The notes beneath the pieces were generated by a model that was not told the DNA's origin, did not search any database, and saw nothing but the letters and a program-made list of their open reading frames with translations. The position numbers and the translations under genes are program-made. Positions 55,023-64,000 of a stretch of DNA of 64,000 bases are shown piece after piece (position 1 is the first letter of the stretch; the number at the start of each line of letters is the position of its first letter). This DNA is from Glandiceps talaboti (Eukaryota > Hemichordata > Enteropneusta > Spengelidae), in assembly GCF_964340395.1 (NCBI RefSeq), contig NC_135554.1:2599001-2663000 (forward strand), given 5' to 3'.

Positions 55023-55862
55023 ATGATGTACTACCACAGCATCAGGGGAGGTTACAATATGCTTGGTAGACAAATGACAAAGCCATTGTTTTGTCTTGGG
55101 ATCCAGTCTTACTCAAGACATTTGAATGCTGTACATGGTAAATACTGTAGCCAAAGAGTATTAAGTCACCAACTCATAAATGGATGTGCAAGGCCTTGTT
55201 ATGTCTGTCCTGTAGCAACTGTGCAAACCTTTGCTTCAACAAATGGATGTGTACATAAAAATATCCCAAGAGAGTTCACAATAAGGAAGTGTTACTTTCA
55301 CACCAATTCCAGGCAGTTATTTCAACACATGGCTAAAGACAATAGAGACATCAACCCTGGTAGTGTCTACAAACTGCAATACTTACGCCAGGCACCATTG
55401 CCTGCCCTGTTACTTGGATTCTCAGGACTCATTCCATTTGGTAGTGCAGCGTTGTACAGTATTGTTTTCAATACTTGTGATGCAAGTATACTATTTGCAC
55501 AGATTGCCTATGGGAGTACTATCCTGGCATTTCTTGGTGGTGTACGTTGGGGAATGACTGTTAGCAGTGAATCAGTCAAACTGAATTGGTTAAACCTAGG
55601 ATATAGCGTGACTCCATCTCTTATTGCCTGGCTTGGATTACTACTGGAACCTAGTCTTGGTCTTATTTGTCTCATTTCAGGACTGTCTGGATCAGCTATT
55701 GTTGATATTAATTTACCAGGTTATCCAGCATGGTTTAAGTCACTACGATTCTATTTGTCATCAGGGGCTATTCTTTCTCTGACCGTATCTTTAATATACT
55801 GCTGGAAAAGTTCAAAACAAAAAACTGAAAGAGAGCTTAGAATGATTCTAGATGGTAAATAA
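55023..55862 (+). CDS. TMEM69: TMEM69 homologue (DUF3429 mitochondrial membrane protein)
   Basis: The ORF follows a 3' splice site (TTTTGTCTTGCTTCAG) and starts at the first ATG after it: 279 residues plus TAA. Residues 1-100 are basic, rich in Ser/His/Cys and poor in acids, as in a mitochondrial presequence. Hydrophobic helices follow. Diagnostic family matches are LLGFSGLIPFGSAAL, FAQIAYGSTILAFLGGVRWG and LPGYPAWFKSLR; human TMEM69 has LAGLIPF, QMAYGASFLSFLGGIRWG and HYPNWFKALR (247 residues). The C-terminus is lysine-rich. The biochemical function of the family is not established to my knowledge. Divergent from vasculin. Confidence 0.9.
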   Translation: MMYYHSIRGGYNMLGRQMTKPLFCLGIQSYSRHLNAVHGKYCSQRVLSHQLINGCARPCYVCPVATVQTFASTNGCVHKNIPREFTIRKCYFHTNSRQLFQHMAKDNRDINPGSVYKLQYLRQAPLPALLLGFSGLIPFGSAALYSIVFNTCDASILFAQIAYGSTILAFLGGVRWGMTVSSESVKLNWLNLGYSVTPSLIAWLGLLLEPSLGLICLISGLSGSAIVDINLPGYPAWFKSLRFYLSSGAILSLTVSLIYCWKSSKQKTERELRMILDGK

Positions 55863-55979
55863 CCAATTGATGGTGTCATCTCCTTCAAGTTGTCAGGGAA
55901 TGTCCAGACAATACTCATGAAGTGCACTTTAACAAAGACCACTCATGCTGTGTCAAATGTTAGTCTAGTCAAAATCATT

Positions 55980-56896
55980 ATGATAAATAAATCAATTTTT
56001 CCTTTTGAAACCGCAGTCTGAGATTGGAATAAAGTGTTAACACGTAGAGATTGAAATAAAGTGTTAACACGTAGAGATTGAAATAAAGTGTTCAAAGTAG
56101 CACAAACTGAGTTTATAAACTTTTCAAGTGAAAAAAATGCATGTCTTCTACGACATTACGATTGTCTTCTGGCATTGATTGCATACTAGAGATTTCAGAC
56201 ATAAAATACATATGATAAATAAATTTTTCCTTTTGAAACCGCAGTCTGAGATTGAAATAAAGTGTTAACTCAGAGATTGAAATAAAGTGTTAACATGTAG
56301 AGATTGAAATAAAGTGTTGACACGTAGAGATTGAAATAAAGTGTTAACATGTAGAGATTGAAATAAAGTGTTGACACGTAGAGATTGAAATAAAGTGTTA
56401 ACATGTAGAGATTGAAATAAAGTGTTGACACGTAGAGATTGAAATAAAGTGTTAACATGTAGAGATTGAAATAAAGTGTTAACATGTAGAGATTGAAATA
56501 AAGTGTTAACACGTAGAGATTGAAATAAAGTGTTAACACGTAGAGATTGAAATAAAGTGTTAACACGTAGAGATTGAAATAAAGTGTTAACATGTAGAGA
56601 TTGAAATAAAGTGTTAACATGTAGAGATTGAAATAAAGTGTTAACACGTAGAGATTGAAATAAAGTGTTAACATGTAGAGATTGAAATAAAGTGTTAACA
56701 CGTAGAGATTGAAATAAAGTGTTAACACGTAGAGATTGAAATAAAGTGTTAACACGTAGAGATTGAAATAAAGTGTTAACATGTAGAGATTGAAATAAAG
56801 TGTTAACTCAGAGATTGAAATAAAGTGTTAACATGTAGAGATTGAAATAAAGTGCTCAAAGTAGCACAAACTGAGTTTATAAACTTTTCAAGTGAA
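55980..56896 (+). repeat. 27-bp array carrying AATAAA in every unit, 3' of TMEM69
   Basis: The unit is GATTGAAATAAAGTGTTAAC plus AYGTAGA, 27 bp. Two modules are flanked by the same sequences (CCTTTTGAAACCGCAGTCTG on the left, AAAGTAGCACAAACTGAGTT on the right). The first, 55980-56134, has 3 AATAAA units; the second, 56211-56896, has 23. I counted 26 AATAAA hexamers in sense with TMEM69, starting about 160 bp after its stop. The minus-strand 170-codon ORF across it is a repeat artefact. Confidence 0.95.
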
Positions 56897-57439
56897 AATA
56901 CTGACATAAAACCTTGATTAAACTATTCTAGTATAATATTAATGTTGGTGCATTCCTTCTATGACAAAATTACCTTCTAAGTTTGTTAGATTAGTTGATT
57001 GCCAAGTATGGATTCCTCAACATTTGTTGGTACATACATGTATAAAGAATTACATCGCTGGATCATTTACATGTTATATCTTAATATCAGGTTTGAGTTT
57101 AGTCAATTGCAAGTGATAGTTACATTTGCTTCAGTAAGTAGAATACTGTGAGTGACTTTTAAAATGCAGCATAAATCTCACCCTAAAACATATCAACTCA
57201 GCATGTGCCCCTTTAACATGTAGAGATTACAATCAATTTCAATCCCCACTTTATATTGTTTGGTGTACATTTGATACAGATTGTATATTGTAAAGTCCAT
57301 CAAATAAATCTAGGTGTGTACTACTACAATGTAGTATTATTCTATGTGTACCATGTATTAATCTAGGTGTGTACTACTAGTATTATTCTATGTGTACCAT
57401 GTATTAACCATATCAATTTGTAAATCTTATAGCACTACA
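56897..57439. other. Intergenic, small duplications only
   Basis: A block of about 45 bp (ATCTAGGTGTGTACTACTA onward) is duplicated near 57309-57410. Nothing else recognised. Confidence 0.5.
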
Positions 57440-58303
57440 TCTACCTAGTGAGATTGGGTAGTGTGTAGTCTAAGTGTTGTAGTGGTTGGATTGCATTTTA
57501 CCTAGTGAGATTGGGTAGTGTGTAGTCTAAGTGTTGTAGTGGTTGGATTGCATTTTACCTAGTGAGATTGGGTAGTGTGTAGTCTAAGTGTTGTAGTGGT
57601 TGGATTGTATTTTACCTAGTGTGATTGGGTAGTGTGTAGTCTAAGTGTTGTAGTGGTTGGATTGCATTTTACCTAGTGAGATTGGGTAGTGTGTAGTCTA
57701 AGTGTTGTAGTGGTTGGATTGTATTTTACCTAGTGTGATTGGGTAGTGTGTAGTCTAAGTGTTGTAGTGGTTGGATTGCATTTTACCTAGTGAGATTGGG
57801 TAGTGTGTAGTCTAAGTGTTGTAGTGGTTGGATTGTATTTTACCTAGTGAGATTGGGTAGTGTGTAGTCTAAGTGTTGTAGTGGTAGGATTGCATTTTAC
57901 CTAGTGAGATTGGCTAGTGTGTAGTCTAAGTGTTGTAGTGGTTGGATTGCATTTTACCTAGTGAGATTGGGTAGTGTGTAGTCTAAGTGTTGTAGTGGTA
58001 GGATTGCATTTTACCTAGTGAGATTGGGTAGTGTGTAGTCTAAGTGTTGTAGTGGTTGGATTGCATTTTACCTAGTGAGATTGGCTAGTGTGTAGTCTAA
58101 GTGTTGTAGTGGTTGGATTGCATTTTACCTAGTGAGATTGGCTAGTGTGTAGTCTAAGTGTTGTAGTGGTTGGATTGTATTTTACCTAGTGTGATTGGGT
58201 AGTGTGTAGTCTAAGTGTTGTAGTGGTTGGATTGCATTTTACCTAGTGAGATTGGGTAGTGTGTAGTCTAAGTGTTGTAGTGGTTGGATTGCATTTTACC
58301 TAG
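57440..58303. repeat. 57-bp tandem repeat, ~15 copies
   Basis: The unit contains ACCTAGTGAGATTGGGTAGT, then GTGTAGTCTAAGTGTTGTAG and TGGTTGGATTGCATTTT. Copies differ at few sites (GCATTT or GTATTT, GAGATT or GTGATT, GGGTAG or GGCTAG). It lies downstream of TMEM69. Confidence 0.95.
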
Positions 58304-61015
58304 TGCTAGAGTGTGAAAATAGAAAAAGAAGACAGGCTTCATGGTCAGCTTTTAGTAAAATTGCATCATGCATGTGGAATGGAAGTCAACTATTAGAAGA
58401 AATTGATGAATTCTTAATTTTATGACATGCCTAGATGAAAATGTTAGTTAGGAAAATAAGATTTGAAAATTACAGAAAACTAACAACAAGTATTTTTAAA
58501 TATTATTGTTAAATTTGTCATGATTTGATTAGTCGGCTGATAAAAACAAGTTGCAAGAAGTTACAATGAAGTATTAAATGTATAGATGCCAACAAAGTAT
58601 GTATGTCAAATGATAGGGCTCCACTGAATGTTATAACACTATGTTGATCATGGACTCACAAAGATGCATACACACGTTCCCTTCTTCCACATTGACCATC
58701 AGCCTTTATCACCCACACATTCAACCATTTGCTCCTTATCCTGAATAGCGCCCTCAACGAACACACTGCACTGCCATGGGGATATATTTTCCATCTGTTT
58801 AAATGTCTCAGCCATGTGTCACAAAACTGATACAAAGCTCTTTTGAAAATTATTCAATCAGTTGTAACTTCACTCATTACTCACCATAGAGGGCACTATA
58901 ACACTAAATAAAGAAGTCTTGACAGGCATGCATGTAAGTCTCAACCCTTCCTGCACCAGTAACATGGTTATTATTTTTTTCAACGAGGCAGCTAATAATA
59001 TTTTCACTTAAAATATCAATAATTAGAAATTGTACATGTTAATTAGTGGTCGGGATATAGATAAGTGGTACAGTTGAAGTTGAATTTGTCATACCAAAAA
59101 GTTGATTGGATTGGATTCCTTGTACCATATATGTACAGTTACACAAATACATGTAGTCATAGTTGATTCAATACCATGGAGTGTGTACAATACTACAAGT
59201 AAATCATTATATCTAACAAAAGTATCTAATGTTCCAGCTGCAGCTAGTGTAGCTTTAAAATGGTTCAGTGACTGGATTAGATCCAGTTAATTGTGGTATG
59301 GACTAATGACCCACAATGACCTCAATTTGCATAGAGCAAGCACTACTCATTCAATTTTTCCTAGGGTACCAATCATATAGCAAGGGAGTCCTAGGCTACT
59401 AGTTATTTGCATTGACTATGGAAAGAATATGTACCTGAGAATAATGTGTTATAAATCACTTATTGTATGGCCTTATTTGGGCACTAGTAGATGTCGTATT
59501 ACCCCTAGTGTAGAAGTTACGTAGTTATTTAGGAACTACTTTCCTCATAGTTACTGCATAACAACCCCCTGGTGTAGTACCGATAGGTGTCTACTAGAGC
59601 CCTCATAGCCAGGCAAAGTAGAGAGATAATATCATAACTAGGCAAAGCCCATAAGCTCGCGCAGGGTAGATTCATTTGTGATCTGGGCCAGGGTTGATAC
59701 ACTTGATTTGGGTCATTTTCCAGGGGTATTGACCATCAAAATTTATTTTATTGAATGACATCTAATTCTCTGACATGGACGAGAAGTAAAGAAAGTCAAC
59801 ACTATGCAGTTGTTGGTTTCAAAAACCATTATAGCCATTAGATTAATATTGTTCATTTTCAATCAGCCAACTTATCATAGACCCTCCACCAACGTACGTT
59901 GGTCTTTGGACAAATGTTTTGTTGACATGTTGCCGAACATCACGATTTCTCAATTCAACTCGATGATTTAGGAATGTTACTGTACCAACAAACATAGGAA
60001 AGTAGTTATTCTTTTTAGAACATGTAAAAAATCAATTAACGACAATATAAATGTCAAAACCACACTTCCACAACCCGGAAATTAAACTGCACTATGTCAT
60101 CAGTGGTCCGTATCGCGTACCGCCGTGCATCAAACTTCCAAATAGTGTAACAATTTCTCCTTGAGGTACAGTGATGCCTCGATACTTGTTACAATGTTAC
60201 AATAATTGTGCCAACAGGCCTACTGTTACAATATTGCAATGCATGGTGATGTTATGTCGCCTATGCTATACAATGATATGGTAGCGCGTGGAGAATGCAC
60301 ATAGTATATGGAAGGCGACAATGCATCCCTGGGAGAACCACCAATTTTTTTCGCATAGTATACACGACGCGCATGCGTACTAGTCATTGAGCTGCTACGC
60401 GGCAGCTTTGCTGCCACTGCACGAGCTAATATATCTACTTCAGTATTTTCAGAAAGTAAATAAATAAAATAGTGGGAGTTTAAACTGTACTGTACACCTT
60501 GTTGTATGAACATCAAATAGTGAAACTTGTTGGTTGATTTATTCTATTTCACAAAACTGGGCATTGTCCATTTTATACCTTCATTCCTAGGACTGTATTA
60601 ACATTGAGGGCACTGTCATCCATTACCTTGCAGACCCAGTAGTGTGAATAGCTTTGAAACTAAACATCGATCAGTCAATCCATTGATATTGTTTACAGTT
60701 ACAAATATGGAACCAAAGCTCCATCTGTGATTGAGATATAGTGATATGAACCAAGTAACAATACAGAGACATGTTTGTATTCATTTGAAAACTTTCATTA
60801 CAATATACTAGTACTGGTATATACTTGTACAACTTCTATTATAAATTTTACAAAATTTGTTTTACTTATAAAAATATGAGCTAAAAGATATGCATACAGA
60901 AATGACTACAGGAAAATTACAATTGTACAATGTAATTGCAAACTGAATCATGGTGTAGAAAAAACTTTTTACCTTAACAAAAAAAGTACAAATACAGAGG
61001 TTTGAAACCGTAATG
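58304..61015. other. Intergenic, no supported gene
   Basis: No array or element recognised. A CpG-containing stretch at 60.06-60.42 kb includes CGCGCATGCGT (60368-60378), an NRF-1-like palindrome, and GCGGCAGCTTTGCTGCC (hairpin). Short ORFs at 59102-59290 (plus) and 60516-60226 (minus) have no recognisable domain. Confidence 0.4.
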
Positions 61016-64000
61016 GAGTTTTTGTTGTTGTTTTTTTGTAATTTAAGGTTTTTATTTGGTGTTATTTGTAAAGTGTATACATGTCATGTTACATTCCAGT
61101 TTACAAAAGAGCAATGTTTACATTGCAATCCAATACCATTTATGATACATATGGAATGAGGGGGTCCATTTCTTTAGAAATGGTATGAGTTTGTGGTTTT
61201 TCTTTGCAATAAAGTGTTCATATTCATAAATTTGTTTAAACTGGTTGTACAGTTCTCTGAACACAGGAAGGGATTCCTTTCTTTTACAGTAGTAAATGTA
61301 TTTTCTAACTATAAGGCTTATGAAATTGAGTAAAAGTGTCTCATCTGGGTCTGACAAAATTAGGCAGATTTTGCTAGGAACAGCCCTTAACTTAAGTGCT
61401 TTGCCCCATAGTTATTATTGCTTCCCAGATACCAATAGTGTGTTTACAGTTGTAAAATAAGTGTTCTATGGTCTCTGAGACCGCATGACAGAAGCTACAG
61501 AGGTTTGTGGGGAACTTTACTGGGTTTAATTTGTACAGTTTCTCGTTTGTGTACAGTATATTATGCAGAATTTTAAACTGGAACTCTCTTGATTTGCTAT
61601 CGACTGTGACTTTGAGAATTTGTTTATACACTTTATGCCATTGCAGTAGGTCAACTCCCAGGTCTCTTTCAAGTTTCTTTTCACTGCTTGGTTTGGTAAA
61701 TTTTCTGTTGATGAGTTCTGAATTTAGTTTGTGTTTTGTGATATCTATAGGAGTTGCAATACCTGATATGTTCATGCAGACATCATCTATATAATCATCT
61801 ATATTCTTTAGATTTTCTGGAATCGCATGTAAAATGCCTATCCACTTTAGTTTGAAAATGGGGGATAGTTCAGAGAGTGCCAGCTCACGCCATGGTATAA
61901 TTCCATTTTCCATATACAGATCTGAAATTCTCATTATACCATGTGCAACAAATTCTGGATAGTAAATTGACATTCCCCCTATCTTTATATGTTTGTTGTT
62001 CCAAATTATTTGATTGAATTCTCCATAGAAGTCCTCTGTCACACTGGCCCACGACTCCATACATTCCCTCCAAAAGGGTGTACATCCACCAATAATGGGT
62101 AGGGTGTTTATATTGTAATTACATTTGAAGATCAATTTTCCTCCTTTTTTCTCTAATGCTTTTTTTCACAAATGTTGTCCAGAGGTGAGTGAAGTCAGGG
62201 TTCAAGAACTTCTTTATTAGAAGGATACGTTGTTGTTTTTTCATTATGGTCAGGTCTGGTACCCCTAGTCCACCTTGGCCCACCTCCCCTCTCATGGTTT
62301 TCCTTGCAACTTTGTCCCGTCCATCCCAGAGGAAGTTGAAGATCAACTTATTTATGTTTTGGAGAACATCTTTGGGGAGCACAGCACAATTTAATATATA
62401 TGAAAACTGAGACACAGCCAAAGTTTTAATGATTTAAACTTTCCCAAAAAGGGAAAGTGTTTATGACACTTTTCATTTTATTTAGTGCTGTACTACTATT
62501 TAATATTTCAACCTCCCTCTGGTTGTACGCAAAATAGACTCCCACGATTTTGACAGGGGCGGTAGGCCATCTTACCCCAAACTTTAACTCCCCTCTCCCA
62601 TTCCATGGGCCAAGCCACACCCCTTCCGTCTTCTCAGTGTTAACCTTCAGACCAGAGCACAACTGGAATTTCTTTAACACTTGAAATAGCACCTTGACGG
62701 ATTTTTCACAGGTCAAAAAACATGTCAAATCATCCACAAATGCACTTTCTTTCATCTCTATATCCGCACACTTTATGCCATGAATATCTTTGTTGGCTCT
62801 TATGGTGACTAGCAATGGTTCAAGAACTAGTATAAATAACATTGGCGATAAGGGGTCTCCTTGTCTGATCCCACGGCCTAATTTTAAATATCCAGTGCTA
62901 TACCCATTGTTCATCACACAGCTTTCTATATTATTATACATTGCCCTTATCCAGCTGATAAAGTTAGGGCCAAAATTGTATCTCTGGAGTACCCTGTTTA
63001 AAAATTCCCAGTCCTCCTTAAGTGCTTTATACTTGACTTCTTTTTGTTCTGTTTTTCTAAATTCAAAAAATACCTGTTATTCTTTTCCCCTTTTTCATAC
63101 CAAATAGATATTGATGGAATGATGGAGCCCTCAGTTATATAATTATAGTGTTCTTCCAATTCTTTTGCTGCTGTCTCAAGGTTAGAAAGATGTAGCTCAT
63201 TAGGAGAAGTAGATATTATTCAGTCTCTGTAATTTAATTTGCACAGGTCCCATTTCATATGTTTGTCTTGCATTTCTGTAAATTCCCTGTCCCAATTTTC
63301 CAACTTTTTCCTTTAATGTATTCCTGTAAGTTTCATCAGCCACCAGGGAGGAGTTGAATCTCCAGTGACTGTTTGATTTGGGTTCTGAAGCTGTAACATT
63401 ACTGCAGAGTGATCCGATCCGATACCTGGAATGATACCAATGCTTTTGGTGATGGACTGTAAGCAGTCAGATAGTCTAGCCTACTTTGTTGCAGAATTGG
63501 ATTTCTTCTATGCCAGGTAAACTGCCTGGTGTCTTCATGTTTGACCCTCCATAAATCAATAAGGTTAAATTGTTCTTAGTAGTGTTTCGTGGAATTTGAT
63601 CACTGAACCCTTCCATGGTAATGAGCTAGACCCAGTCCTATCTAAATTATTGTCAAGAGTAAAATTCAAATCCCCAGTCCAGATAACTATATCCCCTGGG
63701 ATCTCAGTGTGAGTATTAAGTTTATCCTGTACCATACCCAGAAATGCAAGATGGTCCCCCTTTTTATTTGGCGCGTAAGTGTTAAGCAGGAGGCAAGGGG
63801 AGTCATCAATTGTGGTATGAATCACAATAAGCCTGCCTTGGTTATCATGGAATGTGTTATTAACGGTTAGGTTTGGGTTACGGATATTTATCATTACCCC
63901 TCTACTATTGCTAGTGCCATGTGAGAACCAACATTTCCCTTTAAATTGGGATGACCAAAACTGTTCATCCGCCAAGGTGCTATGAGTTTCTTGTAAAAAA
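61016..64000 (-). mobile_element. Tx1/L1-like LINE, ORF2 remnant, 5' end beyond the window
   Basis: Read on the minus strand. The endonuclease part (63975-63380) has LNTYAPNKKGDHLAFLG, WTGDLNFTLDNNLDR and, after a frameshift near 63575, SRLDYLT and GSDHSAV. A linker follows: SIWYEKGEKNNRYFLNLEK near 63.1 kb. The reverse transcriptase has FLNRVLQRYNFGPNFISWI, GRGIRQGDPLSP, SAFVDDLTCFLT (catalytic VDD) and GLKVNTEKTEG. C-terminal ORFs at 62421-61392 and 61357-61118 follow. An A-rich end (T's at 61019-61038) closes it. The linker passes into the middle of the reverse transcriptase near 63.0 kb, so its N-terminal motifs are deleted. With frameshifts and stops, it is inactive. Confidence 0.88.

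Noticed and set aside
56270-56782. 170-codon minus-strand ORF with LTLYFNLYV repeats
   Set aside because: The 27-bp unit is a multiple of three; this is the antisense of the AATAAA array.
59102-59290. 62-codon ORF ending SVALKWFSDWIRSS
   Set aside because: Looks protein-like at its end, but I see no family, no convincing splice sites and no neighbouring exons.

Overview
This is animal (metazoan) nuclear DNA. Genes are split by GT-AG introns, the sequence is AT-rich, LINE and DNA-transposon debris is plentiful, and minisatellites are extremely abundant. By my estimate tandem arrays fill about a third of the window. The species cannot be named from sequence alone. The repeat style (TCTG/TG microsatellites inside ~150-bp-unit elements, Tx1/L1-like and CR1-like LINEs) fits a marine invertebrate or invertebrate deuterostome better than a vertebrate.

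Only two protein-coding genes are supported. (1) A vasculin (GPBP1/GPBP1L1) homologue lies on the minus strand. Ten coding exons run from 50225 (ATG) down to 26750 (stop); all junctions are GT-AG and in phase, giving a 575-residue protein. (2) A TMEM69 homologue (DUF3429 family, predicted mitochondrial membrane protein) lies on the plus strand, with its ORF at 55023-55862 in one exon behind a 5' intron. The two are divergently transcribed from about 53.1-53.6 kb. From memory, GPBP1L1 and TMEM69 are also head-to-head neighbours in human, so this looks like an old bidirectional gene pair.

Layout: 1-5733, a 36-bp minisatellite with higher-order structure. 5.9-9.0 kb, a TIR element with a LINE 3' fragment nested in it, followed by a decayed LINE. 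11.3-12.6 kb, a 32-bp minisatellite. 12.8-13.9 kb, a second copy of the TIR element, running into a 12-kb array of 40-bp repeats (13.9-26.2 kb) that carries two copies of a 1.52-kb element. 26.3-50.3 kb, the vasculin gene, with introns holding more arrays, a CR1-like LINE split by a TTAA-flanked transposon, a hAT-like element and other dispersed repeats. 53-56.9 kb, the bidirectional promoter, TMEM69 and its 3' array. 57.4-58.3 kb, a 57-bp array. 61.0-64.0 kb, a Tx1/L1-like LINE that runs off the window.

The most striking signal is two arrays built from RNA-processing signals. The last vasculin intron opens with about 76 tandem 40-bp copies of the exon-9/intron junction itself: 18 nt of exon plus 22 nt of intron including GTAAGT. 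TMEM69 is followed by 26 AATAAA hexamers, 23 of them in a continuous 27-bp-unit array. These look like tandem 5' splice sites and tandem poly(A) signals next to real genes.
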